Shown in pieces: positions 44,859-53,969 of a DNA stretch of 64,000 bases. The translations under genes and the position numbers were made by a program. The stretch comes from Flavobacterium sp. SH_e (GTDB taxonomy: Bacteria > Bacteroidota > Bacteroidia > Flavobacteriales > Flavobacteriaceae), in assembly GCF_025717045.1 (NCBI RefSeq), contig NZ_JAOVZN010000002.1, positions 62,001 to 126,000 on the forward strand, given 5' to 3'. The notes under the pieces were generated by a model. That model worked only from the letters and a program-made list of their open reading frames with translations. It had not been told where the DNA came from and searched no databases. Numbering within the stretch: the stretch's first letter is position 1; the number at the start of each line of letters is the position of its first letter.

Positions 44859-47306
44859 ATGTTAGATATTAAAGACTTTTCCATTTTTGAGAATCATTAT
44901 AATTTTGATTTTAAAGGTTTTTTGTTGAAAATTGCTAGTTACTGGAAATGGTTTCTGATTAGTTTAATTATTACTTTCACAATTGCTTATCAAGTAAACA
45001 TTCGTAAAGAAAAAATTTACGGAATGCAGACTTTGGTTTCTATTAAAGAGGAAAGTAATCCTTTTTTTACTTCTAATACAAGTTTAGTTTTTAACTGGGG
45101 AGGAATTTCAGATCAAGTAAATGGAATTTCTACAATTTTGCAATCCAGATCTCACAATGAGTTAGTAGTTGATAAACTTCAATTCTATATTGATTATTTA
45201 GAGCAAGGAAAGTATAATTTTATAGATTCTTATGGAGCTGTACCGTTTTATATAGATATCGACAAAACAAAAGGACAGATTGCAAATACATTAATAAGTA
45301 TAAAATTTCTTAGCGAAAATGAATATGAAATTCAAATTCCGTTCGAAAATAGCTCAGTTCCATTAATCACTTATAGCACTAATACCTATGGTAATACTTC
45401 TGTACAACCAGTTAGTTTTGTAAAAAGATATAGAGTTGGAGATCGAGTAGAGCTTCCTTTCTTAAATTGGAAACTTCAAATAACAGATAATCCTGGCTTT
45501 TATAAAGGGAAAGAATATTTTATAAAATTTAATGATTTTGATGGGACGGTGGCTCGCTACAGAGGAGTAAGCGTAGAGCCATTAAAAAATAGCGGTTCAA
45601 TATTAACCTTGTCTTTACAGGGAACAAATAAAGCAAGAATGGTGGATTATTTAAATTCTACTGTAAAAATGCTTATTAAAATACAACTTGATGGTAAAAA
45701 CCAATTTGCGACAAATACTATTAGGTTTATAGACAGTACCCTTGTTGCAATGGAGTCTCAACTTAAGCAAACAGGTAATGAATTAAAGTCTTTTCAAAAA
45801 GATAAAAATATTTTTGAAATCGAAGATGGTGGAGCTAAAGTTTCAGATAAGATAATGAATTTTGATGTTGAAAGAGATCAAGTAACTAGAAAGATCGCGT
45901 ATTATAATTCATTAAAATCATATCTAAACAGTAGTGATGATTACTCCAGATTGCCAGCTCCATCAGTTGCGGGAATTGAAGATCAGAATATTGTTGCCAA
46001 TGTTTCAAAGCTTATAGCACTTTCGGCTCAAAGATCTGAAATGGCATATGCCGTAAAGAGTGAAAAAATATTTAAAGATTTTGATAACCAAATGGCAGCA
46101 GTAAAAAATGTTCTTCAAGAGAATATTGCTACTGCAAAAGCATCTTTATTGTATGACTTGTCTTTAGTCAATGCTAAAATTGGTCAGGCAGAAAGTACAG
46201 TTAAAAGACTTCCGGCAGAACAACAGGAATTATTGAAAATCAAAAGAAAGTATGATTTAAACGATAATATTTATACCGAGTTTCTTCAAAAAAGAAATGA
46301 GGCAGAAATTGTAAAAGCTTCTAATTTATCGGATATTCATTTTATAGATCCGGCAAAAGACATAGGAGGTGGGCTTATTGGGCCTAAAACCTCAGTGAAT
46401 TATGTATTGGCTTTGTTTTCAGGAATTTTAATTCCGTTGTTATTTGTTTTTGTAATTTTCTTTATCAATAATTCGATTCAAAATACAGAAGATATTAGTA
46501 AGATAACCCAAATACCATTACTTGGGGTTATTGGAGTGAATAAGGATTCTGTAAATTTAGCTGTTTTTGATAAACCCAAGTCCGCTCTTTCTGAGGCTTT
46601 CAGAGGAATACGATCTTCACTTCAGTTTTTATATAAAAAACAGAAAGTAAATGGGGCAAAAACTTTAATGATTACCTCTTCAATTAGTGGGGAAGGAAAA
46701 ACGTTTTGCTCTATCAATATAGCAACAGTTTTTGCTTTAAGCGAAAAGAAAACGGTAATTGTTGGTTTGGATTTAAGAAAACCAAGATTAGCAGATGAGT
46801 TTAAATTAACTACGCCTCTTGGAGTTGTTAATTATCTAATTAGACAAAATAGTTTAGAAGAAATTACTAACTCAACTCCTATTCCAAATCTAGATGTAAT
46901 ACTTTCAGGACCAATTCCTCCAAATCCTTCAGAGCTTATTTTAAGTGATGCTATGAAAGAATTAATCGATGAATTAAAATTGAAATATGATTACATAATT
47001 CTTGATACGCCACCAGTTGGTTTAGTAGCAGATTCGTTAGAGTTAGTGCAGTTTGCAGATGTTATCTTGTATATTGTTAGACAAAATTATACGAAGAAAG
47101 ACATGATAACGATGTTAAACACAAGACTTAAGCGTGGCGAATTAAGTAATGTTAGTATTGTGTTGAATGGCTATGAGAATAAAGCAAAATACGGAGCAGC
47201 TTATGGCTACGGATATGGTTATGGAGCTTACTCAAATGGTTATCATGAAGAGGAACCAAAAAAAGGATTTTTGAAAACACTTTTAAATCGATTTAGAAAA
47301 AGCTAA
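44859..47306 (+). CDS. wzc: Wzc-type tyrosine kinase and polysaccharide co-polymerase
   Basis: Wzc-type BY-kinases set chain length and control export through cycles of autophosphorylation. The 815 residues have a Wzz-like region with a first membrane segment (about 32-50) and a second (about 505-530). A cytoplasmic kinase domain follows, with Walker A SSISGEGKT (about 606-614), Walker A' VIVGLDLRKPR (about 634) and Walker B ILDTPP (about 711). The Tyr-rich tail (YGYGYGYG region, about 785) holds the autophosphorylation cluster. It follows wza directly. Confidence 0.94.
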   Translation: MLDIKDFSIFENHYNFDFKGFLLKIASYWKWFLISLIITFTIAYQVNIRKEKIYGMQTLVSIKEESNPFFTSNTSLVFNWGGISDQVNGISTILQSRSHNELVVDKLQFYIDYLEQGKYNFIDSYGAVPFYIDIDKTKGQIANTLISIKFLSENEYEIQIPFENSSVPLITYSTNTYGNTSVQPVSFVKRYRVGDRVELPFLNWKLQITDNPGFYKGKEYFIKFNDFDGTVARYRGVSVEPLKNSGSILTLSLQGTNKARMVDYLNSTVKMLIKIQLDGKNQFATNTIRFIDSTLVAMESQLKQTGNELKSFQKDKNIFEIEDGGAKVSDKIMNFDVERDQVTRKIAYYNSLKSYLNSSDDYSRLPAPSVAGIEDQNIVANVSKLIALSAQRSEMAYAVKSEKIFKDFDNQMAAVKNVLQENIATAKASLLYDLSLVNAKIGQAESTVKRLPAEQQELLKIKRKYDLNDNIYTEFLQKRNEAEIVKASNLSDIHFIDPAKDIGGGLIGPKTSVNYVLALFSGILIPLLFVFVIFFINNSIQNTEDISKITQIPLLGVIGVNKDSVNLAVFDKPKSALSEAFRGIRSSLQFLYKKQKVNGAKTLMITSSISGEGKTFCSINIATVFALSEKKTVIVGLDLRKPRLADEFKLTTPLGVVNYLIRQNSLEEITNSTPIPNLDVILSGPIPPNPSELILSDAMKELIDELKLKYDYIILDTPPVGLVADSLELVQFADVILYIVRQNYTKKDMITMLNTRLKRGELSNVSIVLNGYENKAKYGAAYGYGYGYGAYSNGYHEEEPKKGFLKTLLNRFRKS

Positions 47307-47316
47307 ATTTTGATAA

Positions 47317-48300
47317 ATGGAAAATAAAACAAAAAATACAATTTTAATTACGGGAGGAGCTGGATTTATCGGTTCAAACTTGACGGAGTATTTTTTAGGT
47401 TTAGGATATAAAGTAGTTTGTTTAGATAACTTCTCGACAGGGCATCATCATAATTTAAAAGATTTTTTAAATAATTCTGATTTTAAATTAATTGAAGGAG
47501 ATATTCGAAATTTAAGCGATTGTAATTTGGCAGTCGAAGGAGCAGATTACGTTTTGCATCAAGCGGCTTTAGGTTCTGTTCCTAGATCAATTAAAGATCC
47601 AATAACTACAAACGATGTGAATGTTTCTGGGTTTTTAAATATGCTGACTGCTGCACGCGATGCAAAAGTGAAGAGATTTGTTTATGCTGCAAGTTCTTCA
47701 ACTTATGGAGATTCGCAAGGATTACCAAAAGTAGAAGATGTTATTGGGAAACCATTGTCGCCATATGCAATTACTAAATATGTGAATGAGTTGTATGCAG
47801 AAATTTTCAGCAAAACATACGGATTGGAAACAATAGGCCTTCGTTATTTTAATGTTTTTGGAAGAAAACAAGATCCTAATGGAGCTTACGCTGCTGTTAT
47901 TCCAAAGTTTGTAAAGCAATTTATGAATCACGAAAGCCCAATAATTAATGGAGATGGAAATTATTCTCGTGATTTTACATATATCGACAATGTGATTCAG
48001 ATGAATGAACTGGCTATGACTTCTCAGAATCTAGAGGCAATTAATTCTGTTTATAATACTGCTTATGGTGATAGAAATACACTAAATGATTTGGTGAAAT
48101 ATCTAAAAGAATATTTGTCTGAGTTTGATCCAAAAATAAAAGATGTTTCAGTTATTTATGGAGAAAACAGAGCAGGTGATATTCCTCATTCGCTGGCAAG
48201 TATTGAGAAAGCAAAAAATATGTTAGGATATAATCCAAAATATTCTTTACAAGAAGGGTTGAAAGAAGCAGTTGGGTGGTATTGGAATAATTTAAAATAA
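47317..48300 (+). CDS. UDP-N-acetylglucosamine 4-epimerase-like SDR (WbpP/TviC type)
   Basis: This extended SDR enzyme probably interconverts UDP-GlcNAc and UDP-GalNAc. The 327 residues have the NAD motif GGAGFIGSN (13-21), the catalytic SSSTYGD region (about 126) and Tyr149-x3-Lys153 (YAITK). The GLRYFNVFGRKQDPNGAYAAVIPKF segment is typical of the WbpP/TviC group. With the later dehydrogenase at 50528 it would give UDP-GalNAcA. Exact specificity needs assay; it could also act on UDP-GlcNAcA. Confidence 0.85.
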   Translation: MENKTKNTILITGGAGFIGSNLTEYFLGLGYKVVCLDNFSTGHHHNLKDFLNNSDFKLIEGDIRNLSDCNLAVEGADYVLHQAALGSVPRSIKDPITTNDVNVSGFLNMLTAARDAKVKRFVYAASSSTYGDSQGLPKVEDVIGKPLSPYAITKYVNELYAEIFSKTYGLETIGLRYFNVFGRKQDPNGAYAAVIPKFVKQFMNHESPIINGDGNYSRDFTYIDNVIQMNELAMTSQNLEAINSVYNTAYGDRNTLNDLVKYLKEYLSEFDPKIKDVSVIYGENRAGDIPHSLASIEKAKNMLGYNPKYSLQEGLKEAVGWYWNNLK

Positions 48301-48324
48301 ATAGATCAAGATAAAAGAGATCAA

Positions 48325-49716
48325 ATGAAAATTACAAAAATTTGCTGCATTGGTGCAGGATATGTTGGTGGACCAACGATGGCGGTTATTGCTCAAAAAT
48401 GTCCACATATTCAGGTTACAGTTGTTGATTTAAATGAACAAAGAATAGCGGATTGGAATGATCCTAATCCTGAAAACATTCCGATTTATGAACCAGGTCT
48501 TTCTGAAATTGTAGCAGAAGCAAGAGGTAGAAATTTATTTTTTTCTACTGATGTTGATAAGGCAATAGACGAAGCTCAAATGATATTTATTTCAGTAAAC
48601 ACTCCGACTAAAACTTACGGTAAAGGTAAAGGAATGGCGGCTGACTTAAAATATATTGAATTATGTGCTAGACAAATAGCAAGAGTAGCAAAACAAAATA
48701 AAATTGTAGTTGAAAAATCAACTCTGCCAGTTCGTACTGCTGAGGCAATTAAGAGCATATTGGATAACACTGGAAATGGTGTTCAATTTCAAATTCTATC
48801 TAATCCAGAGTTTTTGGCAGAGGGGACTGCGGTAACAGATTTATTAAATCCAGATCGTATTTTGATTGGTGGAGACACAACTGAAGGCGGTGAGGAAGCA
48901 ATTAATGCATTGGTTGATGTTTATTCAAATTGGGTAAATAAAGATAGAATTTTGACAACAAATGTTTGGTCATCAGAATTGTCTAAACTTACAGCAAATG
49001 CATTTTTAGCACAACGTATATCTTCAATAAATGCAATGTCAGAACTTTGTGAAAAAACAGGCGCAGATGTGAATGAAGTTGCGAGGGCTATAGGCATGGA
49101 CAGCAGAATAGGGCCAAAATTTTTAAAAGCTTCTGTAGGATTTGGAGGTTCTTGTTTTCAAAAAGACATTCTAAATTTAGTTTACATTGCAAAATCATAC
49201 GGACTAAATGAAGTTGCAGATTATTGGGAACAAGTAATTATTATGAACGATCATCAAAAAAGAAGATTTTCAAATAAAATTGTTCAGACATTATATAATA
49301 CAGTAGCTGATAAGAAAATTGCATTTTTGGGTTGGGCCTTCAAAAAAGATACAAACGATACTAGAGAATCTGCAGCAATTTATGTTGCTGATGACTTAAT
49401 AAATGAACAAGCTAAAATTTCAGTCTTTGATCCGAAAGTTTCTAAAAATAAAATGTTAAACGACTTAGATTATTTGGAAACAAGAACAAGTAAGGAAAAT
49501 ATTGATGCTTTGAATGTGTTTGAAAATGCTTATGAAGCTTGTAAAGGAGCACATGCTGTTGCAATCTTAACGGAGTGGGATGAGTTTACAGCTTATGATT
49601 GGAAAAAGATTTACGATTCAATGCATAAACCAGCTTTTGTTTTTGATGGAAGAAATATTTTGAATGCTAAACAATTAGAATCAATAGGTTTCGTTTATAA
49701 TGGTATTGGGTCATAA
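48325..49716 (+). CDS. ugd: UDP-glucose 6-dehydrogenase
   Basis: The enzyme oxidises UDP-glucose twice to UDP-glucuronate, an acidic building block. The 463 residues have the NAD motif [11 protein letters not shown] (about 8-18), the catalytic Cys in [10 protein letters not shown] (about 277) and the C-terminal UDP-binding domain with [14 protein letters not shown]. The sequence resembles the longer eukaryote-like UGDH group, not the shorter Ugd of E. coli. It lies 24 bases after the epimerase and before upxY. Confidence 0.93.
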   Translation: MKITKICCIGAGYVGGPTMAVIAQKCPHIQVTVVDLNEQRIADWNDPNPENIPIYEPGLSEIVAEARGRNLFFSTDVDKAIDEAQMIFISVNTPTKTYGKGKGMAADLKYIELCARQIARVAKQNKIVVEKSTLPVRTAEAIKSILDNTGNGVQFQILSNPEFLAEGTAVTDLLNPDRILIGGDTTEGGEEAINALVDVYSNWVNKDRILTTNVWSSELSKLTANAFLAQRISSINAMSELCEKTGADVNEVARAIGMDSRIGPKFLKASVGFGGSCFQKDILNLVYIAKSYGLNEVADYWEQVIIMNDHQKRRFSNKIVQTLYNTVADKKIAFLGWAFKKDTNDTRESAAIYVADDLINEQAKISVFDPKVSKNKMLNDLDYLETRTSKENIDALNVFENAYEACKGAHAVAILTEWDEFTAYDWKKIYDSMHKPAFVFDGRNILNAKQLESIGFVYNGIGS

Positions 49717-49782
49717 ATTGGTTTTGTAGTTTGTAAGAGATATGAAGTGATACGAATTTGCTTCATTCATAAAGAAGAAAAA

Positions 49783-50247
49783 ATGAATTGGTACGTAGTT
49801 TATACAAAACCTAAATGGGAAAAGAAAGTTGCGGATAAGCTTAATCAGCTGGGAGTCGAATGCTATTGTCCTTTAATTACTCAGGTTAAACAATGGTCAG
49901 ATCGAAAAAAGAAAATTGAGACGCCACTTTTTAATTCTTATGTTTTTGTGCAATTACCCGATTCAGAGCGGAATTTAGTATTTCAAGTTGCTGGTGTTGT
50001 TAGATATTTGTTTTGGCTTGGAAAACCTGCAATTGTAAAGGATCAAGAAATTGAAGTTATTAAAAAAAGTCTAAAAGCAACAAATATTAGCGATATATCG
50101 GTTTCGACGTTTCAAGTTGGTGATAAGATCAAATTAGAGTCGGGAGCATTCAGTAATCAAAACGCAATTGTACAAGAGGTATCTAATAGTTATTATGTCC
50201 TAGTATTAGAAGCATTAGGGTGTGTATTGAAGATAAAATATAAATGA
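49783..50247 (+). CDS. UpxY/NusG-like transcription antiterminator
   Basis: UpxY proteins are NusG paralogues that let RNA polymerase read through early terminators in their own capsule locus. The 154 residues start MNWYVVYTKPKWEKKVADKL at the chosen ATG (49783); a GTG frame from 49747 adds 12 residues without domain support. The NGN domain (about 1-100, LFNSYVFVQLPDSERNLV) is followed by a KOW-like C-terminal domain (VGDKIKLESG). It is followed by a terminator and then a structured leader, which is a logical target. Confidence 0.88.
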   Translation: MNWYVVYTKPKWEKKVADKLNQLGVECYCPLITQVKQWSDRKKKIETPLFNSYVFVQLPDSERNLVFQVAGVVRYLFWLGKPAIVKDQEIEVIKKSLKATNISDISVSTFQVGDKIKLESGAFSNQNAIVQEVSNSYYVLVLEALGCVLKIKYK

Positions 50248-50265
50248 TTTTAAAAATCAGATGAT

Positions 50266-50310
50266 AACAGAAGAAAAAGTCCTTTTGGGAATTTTTTCTT
50301 CTGTTTTTTT
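50266..50310 (+). terminator. rho-independent terminator after upxY
   Basis: A 13-bp stem (50266-50278 with 50293-50305, AACAGAAGAAAAA and its complement), with an inner TCC/GGA pair, is followed by a T tract to 50310. It lies 18 bases after the antiterminator gene and could be a read-through target itself. Confidence 0.88.
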
Positions 50311-50403
50311 TATTATGTATTTATTTACAGTCTGATTAATAGATTGTTGTGAATATTTGTTTTTGCATTGTAAGTTGTTTTGCTAGTATTACGTGAAACC
50401 GTA

Positions 50404-50434
50404 TTGAATTACTAGACTTATTATGCTATATTTG
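50404..50434 (+). promoter_or_regulatory. internal promoter of the second half of the polysaccharide locus
   Basis: TTG at 50404-50406 and TATATTTG at 50427-50434 are 20 bases apart, a full consensus match. Transcription should start near 50441 and give a leader of about 87 bases. Confidence 0.78.
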
Positions 50435-50440
50435 CCGAAA

Positions 50441-50527
50441 ATGATTAATTTAGGTATCTGAGTCAGAATTTTGTGACTGAGAACGGCGAAGCCATGAGTT
50501 TAAGTGACCAGAATAAATTAAAAAAAT
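50441..50527 (+). ncRNA. structured leader with alternative hairpins
   Basis: The left arm CTGAGTCA (50458-50465) can pair with TGACTGAG (50474-50481, seven of eight pairs) or with TGACCAG (50505-50511, with one bulged base), so the two folds exclude each other. Between them GGC-GAA-GCC (50485-50493) forms a small GC hairpin. The GC-rich bases stand out in an AT-rich gap. Function is inferred: a site for the UpxY protein encoded upstream, or another attenuator. Confidence 0.5.
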
Positions 50528-51817
50528 ATGAAGTTGGAAAATAATGTAAGAATTGCAGTTATAGGCTTAGGTTATGTAGGATTGCCTCTAGCGCGATTAT
50601 TTGCTACCAAATATTCAGTTATTGGATTTGATATAAACGAATCAAGAGTTAGTTCCTTACAATCTGGAACCGATAGCACTTTAGAAGTCGAAGACAATGT
50701 CTTACAGAAAGTTTTAGTAAAAAGCTTAAATGAAGAAAAAGGCTTGTACTGTACTACGTCAATAAATGATATTAAAGAATGTAATTATTATATAGTTACT
50801 GTTCCTACGCCTGTAGACAAAAATAATAGGCCAGATTTGACTCCTTTGTATAAATCGAGTGAAACGGTCGGGAAAGTTTTGAAAAAGGGAGATGTTGTTA
50901 TTTATGAATCAACTGTATATCCAGGAGTTACAGAAGAGCAATGTGTGCCCGTTTTAGAAAAAGTTTCAGGTTTAAAATTTAACGAAGACTTTTTCGCAGG
51001 ATATTCTCCCGAAAGAATCAATCCTGGAGATAAAGAACATACTGTTGAAAAAATTTTAAAAGTTACTTCGGGTTCAACTCCAGAAATAGGTTTGAAAGTT
51101 GATGCTTTATACAAATCCGTAATTACAGCAGGAACACATCTTGCGCCTACGATAAAAGTGGCAGAAGCTGCAAAAGTTATTGAAAATTCTCAGAGAGATA
51201 TTAATATCGCTTTTGTTAATGAATTGGCCAAAATATTTAATTTAATGAATATTGATACACAAGAAGTATTAACGGCAGCAGCTACTAAATGGAATTTTTT
51301 ACCTTTTAAACCAGGTCTTGTCGGGGGGCATTGTATAGGAGTTGATCCTTATTATTTAGCACAAAGAGCACAAGAATTTGGATATCATCCTGAAATAATT
51401 TTAGCTGGAAGACGTTTAAACGATAGCATGGGAGAATATGTCGCTTCACAGATCGTAAAGCTGATGATAAAAAAAGGAATTTCAGTTAATGGTGCAAATC
51501 TGTTAATGTTTGGAATTACTTTTAAAGAAAATTGTCCAGATGTCCGTAATACTAAAATTGTTGATGTTATAAAAGCTTTAAAAGATTACGGAATAACAGT
51601 TACTGTTTTTGATCCACTTGCTAATATTGAGGAAGTAGAGAGAGAGTATAAACTAGAAACTGTAAATATTTTGCCTAAAGAAAAATTTGATGCATTGGTA
51701 TTAGGAGTAGCACACTCAGAATTTCTTGAAATTGATTTTTCAAATTTGCAAAAAGACAAAAGTTTAATTTATGATGTAAAAGGAGTTTTAGGATCTTTAG
51801 CTGATAATAGGCTTTAA
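50528..51817 (+). CDS. UDP-N-acetylhexosamine dehydrogenase (WbpO/TviB type)
   Basis: The enzyme probably oxidises UDP-GalNAc (or UDP-GlcNAc) to the uronic acid. The 429 residues have the NAD motif VIGLGYVGLPLA (about 10-21), the central domain with ERINPGDKEHTVEKI, the catalytic Cys in VGGHCIGVDPYY (about 267-278) and the UDP-binding domain with FGITFKENCPDVRNT. It differs clearly from the UDP-glucose dehydrogenase at 48325. It is the first gene after the structured leader. Confidence 0.9.
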   Translation: MKLENNVRIAVIGLGYVGLPLARLFATKYSVIGFDINESRVSSLQSGTDSTLEVEDNVLQKVLVKSLNEEKGLYCTTSINDIKECNYYIVTVPTPVDKNNRPDLTPLYKSSETVGKVLKKGDVVIYESTVYPGVTEEQCVPVLEKVSGLKFNEDFFAGYSPERINPGDKEHTVEKILKVTSGSTPEIGLKVDALYKSVITAGTHLAPTIKVAEAAKVIENSQRDINIAFVNELAKIFNLMNIDTQEVLTAAATKWNFLPFKPGLVGGHCIGVDPYYLAQRAQEFGYHPEIILAGRRLNDSMGEYVASQIVKLMIKKGISVNGANLLMFGITFKENCPDVRNTKIVDVIKALKDYGITVTVFDPLANIEEVEREYKLETVNILPKEKFDALVLGVAHSEFLEIDFSNLQKDKSLIYDVKGVLGSLADNRL

Positions 51818-51850
51818 GTTTTTAAATTTTCTTTTTTTATTTAAAAATAT

Positions 51851-52858
51851 ATGAGTTCAAATAAATCCGTTACACATGTAATTCTTACTGGAGGAGTTGG
51901 AAGTAGACTATGGCCTCTTTCGCGCAAAAGCCGACCGAAACAATACCTTGAAATATTTGATGGAAAATCTTTGTTTGAAATGACTGTTGAGCGAAATAGT
52001 CATTTAGCAAATAAAGTGATGGTTGTTGGAAATGTTGACAATTTTCAACTGAGCGGCAAAGTAATGGATAAAACAAGTACTTCATATATAAATATTGTTG
52101 AAGCTACTCCTAGAAATACTGCTGCGGCAATTGCATTTGCGGCATTTGCTTCAGAGCCAAATGATATTTTAATTATAACTCCTTCTGACCATATTATTGA
52201 TTTAATGGAGAATTATAATGAGGCAATAAATGAAGCGATCTCTAAAGCTGATGAGGGATTTATTGTGACTTTTGGTGTAATTCCAACTAAACCAGAAACA
52301 GGTTATGGTTACATAGAAGCCAAGGGAGATAATGTAGTTTCATTTCGTGAAAAACCAAACGAAACGACTGCAAAAGAATTTATTGCAAAAGGTAATTTTC
52401 TATGGAATAGTGGAATGTTTTGTTTTAAAGCAAGTGTCCTTTTGGAAGAATTAAAACAATTTCAGCCAGATGTTTATAGAAAATCAAAACAGGTATGGGA
52501 AGCAAGTAACGATGGTTTCTTAGATTTAGATTTATCTATGGAAATTCCATCAATAAGCATCGATTATGCCGTAATGGAAAGAAGTAAAAAAATTAAAGTT
52601 GTACCAGCTTCTTTTTCTTGGTCAGATTTAGGCTCTTTTGAATCTGTTTATGATTATTTAATATCTAAAGGACATCCAACTGATGTTAAAGGTAATATGG
52701 TTATCGGATGTGATAAACATACAACCTTTCTTGGTTTAGAAAATACTATTTTTGTTTATACTGATACTGCTAATCTGATTTTGCAGAAAGAGAGTTCACA
52801 AGACGTAAAAGATATTTATACTGAATTAGAAAAACAGAATTCAGAATTATTAAAGTAA
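51851..52858 (+). CDS. manC: mannose-1-phosphate guanylyltransferase
   Basis: The enzyme makes GDP-mannose from mannose-1-phosphate and GTP. The 335 residues contain the nucleotidyltransferase signature GGVGSRLWPLSRKSRPKQYL (about 14-33), VEATPRNTAAAIA, PSDHII and the FREKP motif. It has only the N-terminal pyrophosphorylase domain, without the C-terminal isomerase domain found in bifunctional enzymes. It lies between the HexNAc dehydrogenase and rfbB. Confidence 0.92.
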   Translation: MSSNKSVTHVILTGGVGSRLWPLSRKSRPKQYLEIFDGKSLFEMTVERNSHLANKVMVVGNVDNFQLSGKVMDKTSTSYINIVEATPRNTAAAIAFAAFASEPNDILIITPSDHIIDLMENYNEAINEAISKADEGFIVTFGVIPTKPETGYGYIEAKGDNVVSFREKPNETTAKEFIAKGNFLWNSGMFCFKASVLLEELKQFQPDVYRKSKQVWEASNDGFLDLDLSMEIPSISIDYAVMERSKKIKVVPASFSWSDLGSFESVYDYLISKGHPTDVKGNMVIGCDKHTTFLGLENTIFVYTDTANLILQKESSQDVKDIYTELEKQNSELLK

Positions 52859-52876
52859 AGTAATCAAAAAGATAAA

Positions 52877-53923
52877 ATGAAAAAAATTCTTATAACTGGA
52901 GGTGCTGGTTTTATTGGATCACATGTAGTGAGAAGATTTGTTAATAAATATCCAGAATATCACATTTTCAATTTGGATGCATTAACTTATGCAGGAAATC
53001 TTGAGAATATTAAAGATATTGAAGATAAGTCTAATTATACCTTCGTAAAAGGAGATATAGTTGATGAAGTTTTCATTAATGAACTTTTTTCAATACATAG
53101 TTTTGATGGTGTTTTGCATTTAGCAGCTGAATCTCATGTTGACCGTTCGATCGAAGATCCTTTAGCATTTGTTAAAACAAATGTAATTGGCACCATGAAT
53201 TTGTTAAATGCGACAAAAAACCAGTGGAAGAATAATTTTGATGGAAAAAGATTTTATCACATTAGTACAGATGAAGTGTATGGAAGTTTAGGAGCAGAAG
53301 GATTATTTACAGAAACAACGGCGTATGACCCTAATTCACCATATTCTGCTTCAAAAGCTAGTTCAGATCATTTTGTTAGAGCTTATGGTGAAACTTATGG
53401 TTTGCCGTATGTTTTAACAAATTGTTCTAATAATTACGGATCTTATCATTTTCCTGAAAAATTAATTCCTTTATTTATAAATAATATAATTAACAATAAG
53501 CCATTACCAGTATATGGAGACGGAAACTATACTCGTGATTGGTTATTTGTTGAAGATCATGCTATTGCTATAGATCTAGTTTTTCATGAAGGGAAGAATC
53601 ATGAAACTTACAACATTGGTGGGTTTAATGAATGGAAGAACATTGATTTGGTGAAATTATTATGCCAGATTATGGATCAAAAGTTAGGAAGATCAGAAGG
53701 AACTTCTCAACAATTGATCACATTTGTAAAAGATCGACCAGGTCATGATTTAAGATACGCAATAGATGCTTCAAAAATTAATAAAGAATTGGGATGGAGG
53801 CCGTCAGTAACATTTGAAGAAGGTTTAGAAAAAACAATCAATTGGTATCTTAATAATGAAGAATGGTTGCAGAATGTTACTTCTGGGGCTTATAAAGATT
53901 ATTATAAAAAGCAATATTCTTAA
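52877..53923 (+). CDS. rfbB: dTDP-glucose 4,6-dehydratase
   Basis: RfbB converts dTDP-glucose to dTDP-4-keto-6-deoxyglucose, the entry to deoxysugars. The 348 residues have the NAD motif GGAGFIGSHV (8-17), AAESHVDRS, the Asp-Glu pair in STDEVYGSL (about 131-139), and Tyr/Lys in YSASK (about 155-159). rfbA, rfbC and rfbD are not in the window, so the sugar made is unknown; they may lie further right or elsewhere. Confidence 0.93.
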   Translation: MKKILITGGAGFIGSHVVRRFVNKYPEYHIFNLDALTYAGNLENIKDIEDKSNYTFVKGDIVDEVFINELFSIHSFDGVLHLAAESHVDRSIEDPLAFVKTNVIGTMNLLNATKNQWKNNFDGKRFYHISTDEVYGSLGAEGLFTETTAYDPNSPYSASKASSDHFVRAYGETYGLPYVLTNCSNNYGSYHFPEKLIPLFINNIINNKPLPVYGDGNYTRDWLFVEDHAIAIDLVFHEGKNHETYNIGGFNEWKNIDLVKLLCQIMDQKLGRSEGTSQQLITFVKDRPGHDLRYAIDASKINKELGWRPSVTFEEGLEKTINWYLNNEEWLQNVTSGAYKDYYKKQYS

Positions 53924-53969
53924 AACAAATCTTTAATTAAATTTATTTTTTAAGATTAAAAAAAGCAGC

